Below, piece after piece: positions 1 through 5,318 of a stretch of 9,758 nucleotides of DNA. Source of the DNA: DATAEU01 sp046724395 (lineage in GTDB: Bacteria; Actinomycetota; UBA4738; HRBIN12); the NCBI GenBank assembly GCA_046724395.1, contig JBKOWM010000148.1:1-9758 (forward strand). Direction: 5' to 3'. The translations under genes and the position numbers were made by a program. The notes under the pieces are model-generated. The model saw nothing but the letters and a program-made list of their open reading frames with translations, had not been told where the DNA came from and made no database searches. Within the stretch, counting starts at the first letter, position 1. The number at the start of each line of letters is the position of its first letter.

Positions 1-389
1 GTCGCCGACGCGAACGCCGCGACCGCGACAACGACGAGCGTCGAATGCAGGAGGTAGGTGAGGAAGCCGATTCCCAGCGCCGCTCCGTACAGCGTGGAGG
101 AGGCAAGCGGCGAGAAGAACGTCCGCCACCACTCGGGCACCTGACGTCTCAGCTGCGGCACCGGGAACGGAGCACCGAGCGCCTCGTGCGCGAACGCCCA
201 CGCGGCCGTCATCGCGACGATGACCGATCCCCCGCTCCCCCACGGCGCTCCCAGGACGCCACCGACCGCCCCGAGCGCCGCGCCGAACACGGCGGCGACG
301 ACCGTCGCGGCAAAGGCGTGCACCAGAACCGAGATCATCCATCTCGTCCGGCTGCCCCCGTGCACCACGGGGGTGATGGTCTCGACCAT
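1..389 (-). CDS. Membrane protein of a mauD/mauA-like cluster, 3' end cut by window
   Basis: The first 129 residues are visible; the C-terminus lies beyond position 1. The ATG at 389 is preceded by a GAGGG Shine-Dalgarno with suitable spacing, and an in-frame TGA at 399-401 blocks any earlier start. The protein is strongly hydrophobic: membrane segments are likely at about residues 18-47, 54-71 and 97-127. Between the last two is a basic loop with the motif PQLRRQVPEWWRTFF (79-93). The segment at 97-127 is rich in small residues (LYGAALGIGFLTYLL). It lies 9 bases downstream of a possible small ORF and 80 bases after the mauA-like gene, so it is probably in the same transcript. I do not recognise the family. 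By position it could help export, disulfide transfer or maturation of the MauA-like protein, as the membrane proteins MauE and MauF do in classical mau clusters. That role is inference from context only. Confidence 0.75.
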   Translation of the reverse strand, partial: MVETITPVVHGGSRTRWMISVLVHAFAATVVAAVFGAALGAVGGVLGAPWGSGGSVIVAMTAAWAFAHEALGAPFPVPQLRRQVPEWWRTFFSPLASSTLYGAALGIGFLTYLLHSTLVVVAVAAFASA

Positions 390-398
390 CGACAGCCC

Positions 399-476
399 TC
401 AGGGACCGAACAGCGCCGACGCTCCCGCGGCGAGGGATGCGATGATTACCGTCGCCGAGGGACCGAGGCTCAGCAC
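399..476 (-). CDS. Possible 25-residue membrane peptide between mauA-like and membrane protein genes
   Basis: A GTG at 476-474 overlaps the end of the mauA-like gene (stop 472-470) and opens a 25-codon frame ending with TGA at 401-399, nine bases before the next gene's ATG. A GGAG lies 10 bases upstream of the GTG. The peptide is almost entirely hydrophobic and small, with the stretch VIIASLAAGASALFG, which would make a single transmembrane helix with a small-residue packing face. Such small membrane peptides sometimes accompany membrane redox proteins. It could also be chance: the same frame runs open antisense-free through the mauA-like gene as a shadow, and only this tail looks protein-like. 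No homologue is recognised. Confidence 0.35.
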   Translation of the reverse strand: MLSLGPSATVIIASLAAGASALFGP

Positions 477-1006
477 CGGACGTTGAGCTCCTGGTACGTG
501 ATGCAGAAGACGCGTCGGCCGCCGTAGCAATACCCGCGAACCGACGCGTCGCCGTTGATGCGGATGCGGGAACGCGAACAGCAGTCCTGGATGTGGCGGA
601 TCCGGTGGTTGCAACAGCGGCTCCAACCGCCGCCGTACTGCGGATGGTGGACGAACGGGTACTTGATAGGCACCCACTGCTGACACGTCTTGTGCCGCGA
701 TCGCATGCGGTCGACGTAGAGCTTGCCCTGGTCGTCGACCGGGTAACCGTAGATCGGGTGCACCGGGTAGCCGAAACGATCGGTTCGCGAGAGCGGAGAG
801 TAAGGGTGAGGACACGATCCGGTCGTGTACGTGTGGCCACAGATGTGGTGGGCCTCGGCGCGCTCGGGCGCGAGGACGGACGCGACGAGCCCACCGCCCG
901 TCAGGGCGAGGAAGCCTCGGCCGACTCGCGTGAGGAGCGAGCGTCGGGTCGTCGTCGTTGCGAGTCGCCGCCCGACCCGCTCGAGTAGACGCGGGTCGGC
1001 GATCAC
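470..1006 (-). CDS. Tat-exported MauA-like (methylamine dehydrogenase light-chain family) cysteine-rich protein
   Basis: 178 residues from a GTG start that overlaps the upstream mauD-like stop by four bases (GTGA), indicating translational coupling. Residues 1-52 are a Tat signal: twin arginine at 21-22 in TTRRSLLTR, a hydrophobic stretch at about 31-47, and cleavage probably after AEA near 52. The mature part has ten cysteines (56, 65, 108, 131, 132, 142, 143, 160, 168, 178). The C-terminal pattern DCC (141-143), YCYG (159-162), FC (167-168) follows the light chain of methylamine dehydrogenase (DCCG, WCFG, HC). In the classical enzyme Trp57 and Trp108 form tryptophan tryptophylquinone. By hand alignment Trp57 may correspond to W128, but Trp108 is replaced by Y159. 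A canonical TTQ therefore seems impossible. It is probably an exported disulfide-rich protein or an enzyme with a different modification. Family membership is moderately sure; the activity is unknown. Confidence 0.75.
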   Translation of the reverse strand: MIADPRLLERVGRRLATTTTRRSLLTRVGRGFLALTGGGLVASVLAPERAEAHHICGHTYTTGSCPHPYSPLSRTDRFGYPVHPIYGYPVDDQGKLYVDRMRSRHKTCQQWVPIKYPFVHHPQYGGGWSRCCNHRIRHIQDCCSRSRIRINGDASVRGYCYGGRRVFCITYQELNVRC

Positions 1007-1581
1007 GGGACGCTGACGACCTCCGCTTCAATTCGGCGCCGCGCGGTCTCGAGCAGACCCTCCAGCTGCGCGGGGTCGTTCGGCGTTCCCTTTGCGAGCA
1101 CCGCCCCGCGGTCGTCGAGCACGACCGCGTACGGGGTGCCGGGGACCGAATACGCGAGGAAGGCTTCCGGCGAGGACACGACGGCGACGCCCGTTTGACG
1201 CCAGGCGGCGAGATCGCGAGCGGGTGCCTCGGCGATCACCGCGCCGTCGACGCCTTCGCGGAGCAGGAGGGGCATCGCGGGCAGGACGTCGCGGCAGATT
1301 CCGCATGTCGGAGACGCGAACAGGTAGAGCCGGGACGCGCCCGGACCACCGATCCTGGCCGTGCGCCCGTCCATTGCCGATGCGTCCAGCGGCGGGACGA
1401 CGGCGCCGATCTCGGGCCCCTCGGTGTCGATCTCGAGGGCGCCGCGTGGGCCGAGGCGAAGGTGCAGCGCGCCCACCTCGCGCGCGAGCGCGACCACGAG
1501 AACCGCCAAGACGACGACGGCCACCCAGAGGAACGCGTACGAGACGAACCACCCGCCGCTCACGTCGCGACAGGTGACCAT
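1003..1581 (-). CDS. mauD: MauD-like membrane-anchored thioredoxin-fold protein
   Basis: 192 residues if started at the ATG at 1581, close to the usual MauD length. There is an N-terminal membrane anchor at about residues 12-33 (SYAFLWVAVVVLAVLVVAL). A periplasm-facing thioredoxin-like domain follows, with the redox pair C93-G-I-C96 in FASPTCGICRDVLP and the conserved TP (cis-proline) at 149-150. In methylotrophs MauD is needed to form the many disulfides of the MauA light chain. Here it lies immediately before a cysteine-rich MauA-like gene and overlaps it by four bases, so the pair is a convincing redox-maturation partnership. The start is uncertain: no clear Shine-Dalgarno precedes 1581. 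GTG at 1563 would also keep the anchor, and the frame stays open upstream to 1773 but would overlap the divergent gene. No mauE, mauB or mauG is seen nearby. Confidence 0.8.
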   Translation of the reverse strand: MVTCRDVSGGWFVSYAFLWVAVVVLAVLVVALAREVGALHLRLGPRGALEIDTEGPEIGAVVPPLDASAMDGRTARIGGPGASRLYLFASPTCGICRDVLPAMPLLLREGVDGAVIAEAPARDLAAWRQTGVAVVSSPEAFLAYSVPGTPYAVVLDDRGAVLAKGTPNDPAQLEGLLETARRRIEAEVVSVP

Positions 1582-1654
1582 GCCGATATGGCCGATGCAA
1601 GGAAGACGCCGAGCCCGATTCGTTCGGTCGCCTGCCGTCTGATTGGATGTCGCC

Positions 1655-2113
1655 ATGCCGACGACGCGCAGGCCGGCGCCGGGCGCGAGCCAACGTCCCG
1701 CGATCCGGCTCCTGAAGGACGTGCCGCTGTTCTCGACCCTCAGCGAACCGCATTTGTCGCGGCTGGCGACCATCGCACGGGAGGTGACCTACGGCTCCGG
1801 CCGAATGATCGTGCGCGACGGTACGCCGGGGGTCGCGTTCTACGTGATCACCGAGGGCCGAGCGAAGGTGATCAAGGGCAAGATCGCGTCGGCCGGCGGA
1901 AGGGCTGAGCTCGGACCGGGCGATTTCTTCGGGGAGCTCGCACTCCTCGACGGCCGACCGCGTTCGGCCTCGGTCGTGGCCGAGGGGCCCATCACGACGA
2001 TCCGGATCGAGCGCGCCCCGTTCCGAACGCTGCTGCGCGAAGAGCCCGACATTGCGCTCAGACTCCTCGAAGGCATGGCCGCACGGATGCGAGGGATGTC
2101 GGAGGAGATGTGA
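1655..2113 (+). CDS. Stand-alone cyclic-nucleotide-binding domain protein
   Basis: 152 residues from the ATG at 1655. A TTG at 1643 in the same frame is possible but adds only four residues, and neither start has a Shine-Dalgarno. The sequence is a single CRP/PKA-type beta-roll, beginning LKDVPLFSTLSEPHLSRLA (20-38). Its phosphate-binding cassette is FFGELALLDGRPRSASV (91-107), with the ligand-binding Glu94 and Arg103 both present, so cyclic nucleotide binding is plausible. Unlike CRP/FNR regulators there is no C-terminal helix-turn-helix; the protein ends about 45 residues after the cassette. It cannot be a DNA-binding regulator by itself and may act as a cyclic-nucleotide sensor with a partner protein. 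It is divergent from the mauD-like gene, with 73 bases between the starts, and convergent with the purE pair. Confidence 0.85.
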   Translation: MPTTRRPAPGASQRPAIRLLKDVPLFSTLSEPHLSRLATIAREVTYGSGRMIVRDGTPGVAFYVITEGRAKVIKGKIASAGGRAELGPGDFFGELALLDGRPRSASVVAEGPITTIRIERAPFRTLLREEPDIALRLLEGMAARMRGMSEEM

Positions 2114-2152
2114 GGCTCGCGGCGGCGAACAACGCCGTGCGGCGGACGAGCC
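2114..2152. terminator. Possible bidirectional terminator hairpin between convergent genes
   Basis: Immediately after the stop of the cyclic-nucleotide-binding gene, GGCTCG (2114-2119) pairs with CGAGCC (2147-2152). Inside it, CGGCG (2123-2127) pairs with CGCCG (2133-2137) around the loop AACAA. The nested stems sit in the 60-base gap between convergent genes, where a shared terminator is expected. There is no T-tract on either strand, so it is at best a non-canonical terminator. Confidence 0.35.
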
Positions 2153-2173
2153 GCTGGACCGCGGCGCCGGCCG

Positions 2174-2440
2174 TCAGAACCGCGGCCAGGGATGCCCTGC
2201 GCCCTCGACCTCGCGCGCCTTCGTCGATGTCGCGTAGCTCCACCGCCGAGGCAGGTCGACCTTCGTCTCACAGCGGCCGCATGTGAACGCCGCCCATTTC
2301 TGGTTGACCGTCTGCTTCAGCCCGCAGCTCGGGCAGCTGAAGAAGCGGATCTCGGCATAGCACGTGTAACACTGGTAGTGGTCGACGTCGTCGGGCGTCA
2401 GCTGTGGTGTCATGCACCACGGGCACGTCAGATACGCCAT
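2174..2440 (-). CDS. Small double zinc-ribbon protein downstream of purE
   Basis: 88 residues with four CxxC pairs: C6/C9, C24/C27, C36/C39 and C54/C57. They form two likely four-cysteine zinc sites in the first two thirds of the protein. The rest is a basic and aromatic tail without a recognised domain. The ATG at 2440 lies three bases after the purE stop, so the two are surely cotranscribed and probably translationally coupled; only a weak GAG precedes the start. Small zinc ribbons of this kind bind nucleic acid or act as protein adaptors, but the exact family is not recognised and a role in purine synthesis is not shown. Its conserved-looking cysteine spacing makes it a real gene rather than a shadow. 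Confidence 0.85.
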   Translation of the reverse strand: MAYLTCPWCMTPQLTPDDVDHYQCYTCYAEIRFFSCPSCGLKQTVNQKWAAFTCGRCETKVDLPRRWSYATSTKAREVEGAGHPWPRF

Positions 2441-2443
2441 TGC

Positions 2444-2941
2444 TCAACCGTCCGCCGACGGGTCGCGAGCGGCAAGGATCGTCGAGGCCTGCTCCGCGCG
2501 GTGGCCGGCGAGCGTCTGGCGAAGCTCCGGGCGCGACCGTGCCAGGATTTGGGTCGCGAGGATCGCGGCGTTCGTCGCGCCGGCCTTGCCGATGGCGAGG
2601 ACGCCGACCGGGATGCCGCCGGGCATCTGCACCATCGACAAGAGCGAGTCGAGGCCGCCAGACAACTTCGTCTCCATCGGAACGCCGAGGACCGGCAACG
2701 TCGTCCTGGCCGCGACGACGCCCGGCAGCGCCGCCGCCATCCCGGCGCCGGCGACGATAACCTCGATCCCGCGCCGCTCCGCCCCGGAGACCCACTCATC
2801 CAACTCGTCGGGCGTCCGGTGCGCGGAAAGGACCCGCGTCTCGCACGGGACGCCGAACGACTGGAGCTGCGACACACAGTGTCGCATCGTCTCCCAATCG
2901 GATCGTGATCCCATCACGATGCCGACGAGGGCCTCGGTCAA
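2444..2941 (-). CDS. purE: N5-carboxyaminoimidazole ribonucleotide mutase, PurE class I
   Basis: 165 residues, the normal length. PurE converts N5-CAIR to 4-carboxy-AIR in cytosolic de novo purine synthesis. The sequence shows VMGSRSDWETM (9-19), the catalytic-histidine motif SAHRTP with H41, the segment PVLGVP (83-88), and the C-terminal MPGGIPVG and AIGKAGATNAA stretches typical of class I. The start is a TTG at 2941, supported by a strong GGAGGG six bases upstream. One oddity is that the usual GAGGAAHLPG loop reads GAGMAAALPG (65-74): the second conserved histidine is alanine at 71 and a glycine is methionine at 68. No purK or other pur gene lies in the window. The gene is followed by a zinc-ribbon gene and is divergent from the MmgE/PrpD gene. 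Confidence 0.95.
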   Translation of the reverse strand: MTEALVGIVMGSRSDWETMRHCVSQLQSFGVPCETRVLSAHRTPDELDEWVSGAERRGIEVIVAGAGMAAALPGVVAARTTLPVLGVPMETKLSGGLDSLLSMVQMPGGIPVGVLAIGKAGATNAAILATQILARSRPELRQTLAGHRAEQASTILAARDPSADG

Positions 2942-3012
2942 CGCGGTCCCTCCAAGGACTCGGGAACGGGAAGTGTAGTGTTCGGGGCACCGGCCCGGCC
3001 GCGGGCCCTTCG
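2942..3012. promoter_or_regulatory. Divergent control region between purE and the mmgE/prpD-like gene, with leader hairpin
   Basis: These 71 bases must hold the starts of both transcripts. On the minus strand the purE Shine-Dalgarno GGAGGG is clear. On the plus strand TAGTGT (2976-2981) resembles a -10 box but no convincing -35 partner is seen. A perfect inverted repeat follows: GGCCCG (2992-2997), loop GCCG, CGGGCC (3002-3007). It ends five bases before the ATG at 3013, where a Shine-Dalgarno would be expected and none is found. It could be an RNA hairpin that limits initiation or a DNA operator for an unknown repressor. Confidence 0.35.
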
Positions 3013-4404
3013 ATGATGGCTGACCGCATCTCCGAGCTGCTGGCCCGGTACGCCGCGGCGACGACGCCGGATCGGATTCCCGTCGAGACGGCGCGGGAGG
3101 TCGGCCGGCGCCTCCTCGACGCCATCGGCGTGGCCGTGGCGGGTTTCGACGAGGCCGCCGCGACGGCCGCCCGAACGCTCGCGCTCGAAGAGCGGCGACA
3201 GGACGGCGCGGTCGTCTGGGGCAGCGGCGAGCGGGCTCCGGCGGATATCGCCGCGTTCGCCAACGCGACGGCCGTCCGCTGCCTGGACTTCAACGACACC
3301 TACCTGTCGCGCGAGCCGCTGCACCCGAGCGACGCCATCCCGCCTCTGCTCTGCCTCGCCGAGGTCGAGCGCCGCTCCGGTGCGGACCTCGTTGCCGCCG
3401 TCGCGCTCGCGTACGAGGTCGGCGTCCGGCTCTGCGACGCCGCAACCCTTCGGGGGCATGGCTGGGACCACGTGAACCATCTTGCGGTCGCGATCGCCTG
3501 CGCCTCCGCCACACTGCTCGGGCTGGATGAGGATCGGACGCGGCACGCGATGGCGTTGACGGTGGTTCCCCACGCCGCCATGCGGGAGACGCGAGCCGGG
3601 GAGCTGTCGATGTGGAAGGGCGCGGCGGCGGCCGAGGCCGGTCGCAACGCGGTCTTCGCGGCGCGGCTCGCGGCGGCCGGGATGACAGGCCCCGCGCTGC
3701 CGTTCGAGGGCGAGATGGGGTACGTCCGGCAGCTTCTCGGCGGCGAGCTCGACGCGGCCGCACTCGGACCGATTGCGGAGATCGCCCCTCCACGCGCGAT
3801 CCTCGAGACGTACGTGAAGCAGTGGCCGGTCGAGTACCACGCACAGAGCGCCGTCGATGCGGCCCTGCAGCTCCGCGCCGAGCTCGGTGAGCTCTCCGCC
3901 GAGCGCATCCGGTCCGTGCACATCGAGACGTTCGACGCGAGCTACCAGATCATCGCGAGAGATCCGGAGAAGTGGGTTCCGACGACGCGCGAGACCGCCG
4001 ATCACTCGTTGCAGTACATCGTGGCGGCGGCCCTGCTCGACGGCGACGTGACGCTTCGCACGTTCGAGGAGTCACGGTTCCGTGATCCGGTCACGCTGGC
4101 GTTGCTTCGCGACCGGGTGACGGTCGAGGAGAGCCCGGAGCTGTCTCGCGGCTACCCCGACGGCATTCCGAACCGCGTGTCCGTCCGGACCGTCGACGGA
4201 GCGGACCTCACGCGCGAGGTCCGGTATCCGCGCGGACACGCTCGCCGCCCAATGACGGACGAGGAGATCTCGGCGAAGTTCCGCTCGAACGTCGAGGGCC
4301 GGTGGAAGCCCGATCTCACCGACCGGGTGGAAGCACTGGTTCGCGGGCTGCCGGACGCCCCTACCGTCGATGCCCTCGCAGAGGCCCTGGAGTCGTGGAC
4401 GTGA
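3013..4404 (+). CDS. MmgE/PrpD-family dehydratase (2-methylcitrate dehydratase-like)
   Basis: 463 residues from the ATG at 3013 (a second ATG follows directly). The frame is open back to 2905, but that part overlaps purE and does not resemble the family. Family features include the N-terminal helical half with VGRRLLDAIGVAVAGFDEA, the region CLDFNDTYLSREPLHPSD (about 92-109), the helix VAIACASATLLGLDEDRTR, the WPVEYHAQSAVDAALQL segment, and the C-terminal small domain with PRGHARRPMTDEEISAKF. PrpD dehydrates 2-methylcitrate to 2-methyl-cis-aconitate in the propionate-disposing methylcitrate cycle; other members act on related carboxylates. Here it is directly coupled to a PrpB-like lyase by a four-base GTGA overlap, which favours the methylcitrate role. 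No prpC is seen. Substrate is inferred from the neighbour rather than from active-site residues. Confidence 0.9.
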   Translation: MMADRISELLARYAAATTPDRIPVETAREVGRRLLDAIGVAVAGFDEAAATAARTLALEERRQDGAVVWGSGERAPADIAAFANATAVRCLDFNDTYLSREPLHPSDAIPPLLCLAEVERRSGADLVAAVALAYEVGVRLCDAATLRGHGWDHVNHLAVAIACASATLLGLDEDRTRHAMALTVVPHAAMRETRAGELSMWKGAAAAEAGRNAVFAARLAAAGMTGPALPFEGEMGYVRQLLGGELDAAALGPIAEIAPPRAILETYVKQWPVEYHAQSAVDAALQLRAELGELSAERIRSVHIETFDASYQIIARDPEKWVPTTRETADHSLQYIVAAALLDGDVTLRTFEESRFRDPVTLALLRDRVTVEESPELSRGYPDGIPNRVSVRTVDGADLTREVRYPRGHARRPMTDEEISAKFRSNVEGRWKPDLTDRVEALVRGLPDAPTVDALAEALESWT

Positions 4405-5318
4405 CGTGGCTCACCGACCCGTCGCGGGACCCGGCGGGCCATCGCCTCCGAGCCGTGATCGACTCCGAATCCTGGATCGCGGTCCCCGGCGTCTTCAATG
4501 CGCTCACAGCGCTGCTCGCCTCCGCCGCCGGCGCGCGGGCCCTGTACCTGTCCGGCGCGGCGTTCGCATCGAGCATGGGCATCCCCGACGTCGGGCTGTT
4601 CACGCGCGAGGAGCTCGTCCGCGTGACGACGCAGATCGCACGCGTTGCCGCGCCGCCGCTGATCGTCGACGCCGATACCGGGTTCGGCGGACCGCTCGAG
4701 GTGATGCGGACGATTCGCGAGCTCGAGGGCGCCGGCGCCGGGGCGGTACAGATCGAAGACCAGCTCGATCCCAAGCGCTGCGGCCATCTCGAGAGCAAGC
4801 GGGTCTCGGCGCTCGAGCCGATGCTCGAGAAGGTGCGCGCGGCCGCCGCCGCGCGGCGGACGGCACTCGTCGTCGCCCGCACGGACGCGCGCGCCACCGA
4901 CGGCCTCGGCGAGGCTGTGCGGCGCGGCAGGGCGTTTCGCGACGCCGGCGCGGACGTCATCTTCCCGGAGGCCCTCGAGACCGAGGACGAGTTCGCCGAG
5001 TTCGCGACGGCCGTCGGCGGGTCGCTGCTCGCGAACATGACCGAGTTCGGGAAGGGGCCGCGGATCGACGCCGGCAGGTTGCGCGAGCTCGGGTACGCGC
5101 TCGTGATCTTTCCGGTCTCGGCCGCGCGCGTCGCCGCCGCCCAGGTCCGCGCGTTCTACGAGGACCTGCTTCGAACCGGCTCGGCCGACGGCTGGCTCGA
5201 CCGGATGCTCACGCGTGAGGAGCTGTACGACCTGATTCGCTACGACGACTACGCCGAGCTCGATCGTTCGGTCTCGCGCGGCGCCGGGCTGACGTTCGGC
5301 GGTGAGCCGCCGGGGTGA
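4401..5318 (+). CDS. prpB: PrpB-like methylisocitrate lyase (isocitrate lyase/PEP mutase family)
   Basis: 305 residues from the GTG at 4401, which overlaps the preceding stop (GTGA) and has GGAG eight bases upstream; an in-frame GTG at 4395 would be too close to that site. The protein is a TIM barrel with VDADTGFGG (89-97, metal-binding aspartates), IEDQ (118-121) and the signature KRCGH (125-129) with catalytic Cys127. Further on are RTDA, FPEA, LANMTEFG and a C-terminal TREELYDLIRYDDY. These follow E. coli PrpB segment by segment and distinguish it from isocitrate lyase (KKCGH, longer). The enzyme splits 2-methylisocitrate to pyruvate and succinate, completing the reaction begun by the upstream dehydratase. 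Its last 70 bases overlap the convergent decarboxylase gene. Confidence 0.9.
   Translation: MTWLTDPSRDPAGHRLRAVIDSESWIAVPGVFNALTALLASAAGARALYLSGAAFASSMGIPDVGLFTREELVRVTTQIARVAAPPLIVDADTGFGGPLEVMRTIRELEGAGAGAVQIEDQLDPKRCGHLESKRVSALEPMLEKVRAAAAARRTALVVARTDARATDGLGEAVRRGRAFRDAGADVIFPEALETEDEFAEFATAVGGSLLANMTEFGKGPRIDAGRLRELGYALVIFPVSAARVAAAQVRAFYEDLLRTGSADGWLDRMLTREELYDLIRYDDYAELDRSVSRGAGLTFGGEPPG

Noticed and set aside
399..1031. 210-codon frame antisense-free over the mauA-like gene
   Set aside because: The body is an Arg/Pro-rich shadow; only the last 25 codons look protein-like and these are reported separately.
470..1581. A working methylamine dehydrogenase
   Set aside because: No heavy chain in the window and a cofactor tryptophan seems missing, so the enzymatic name is not supported.
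1582..1596. Direct repeat GCCGAT-ATG-GCCGAT in the mauD/cyclic-nucleotide gene gap
   Set aside because: Only two six-base copies and no symmetry; easily due to chance at this base composition.
1582..1773. Upstream extension of the mauD-like frame, including an ATG at 1656
   Set aside because: It would overlap the start of the divergent cyclic-nucleotide-binding gene and adds residues without MauD character before the membrane anchor.
2905..3012. N-terminal extension of the MmgE/PrpD gene
   Set aside because: The extra 36 residues overlap purE on the other strand and do not look like the family; the ATG at 3013 fits better.
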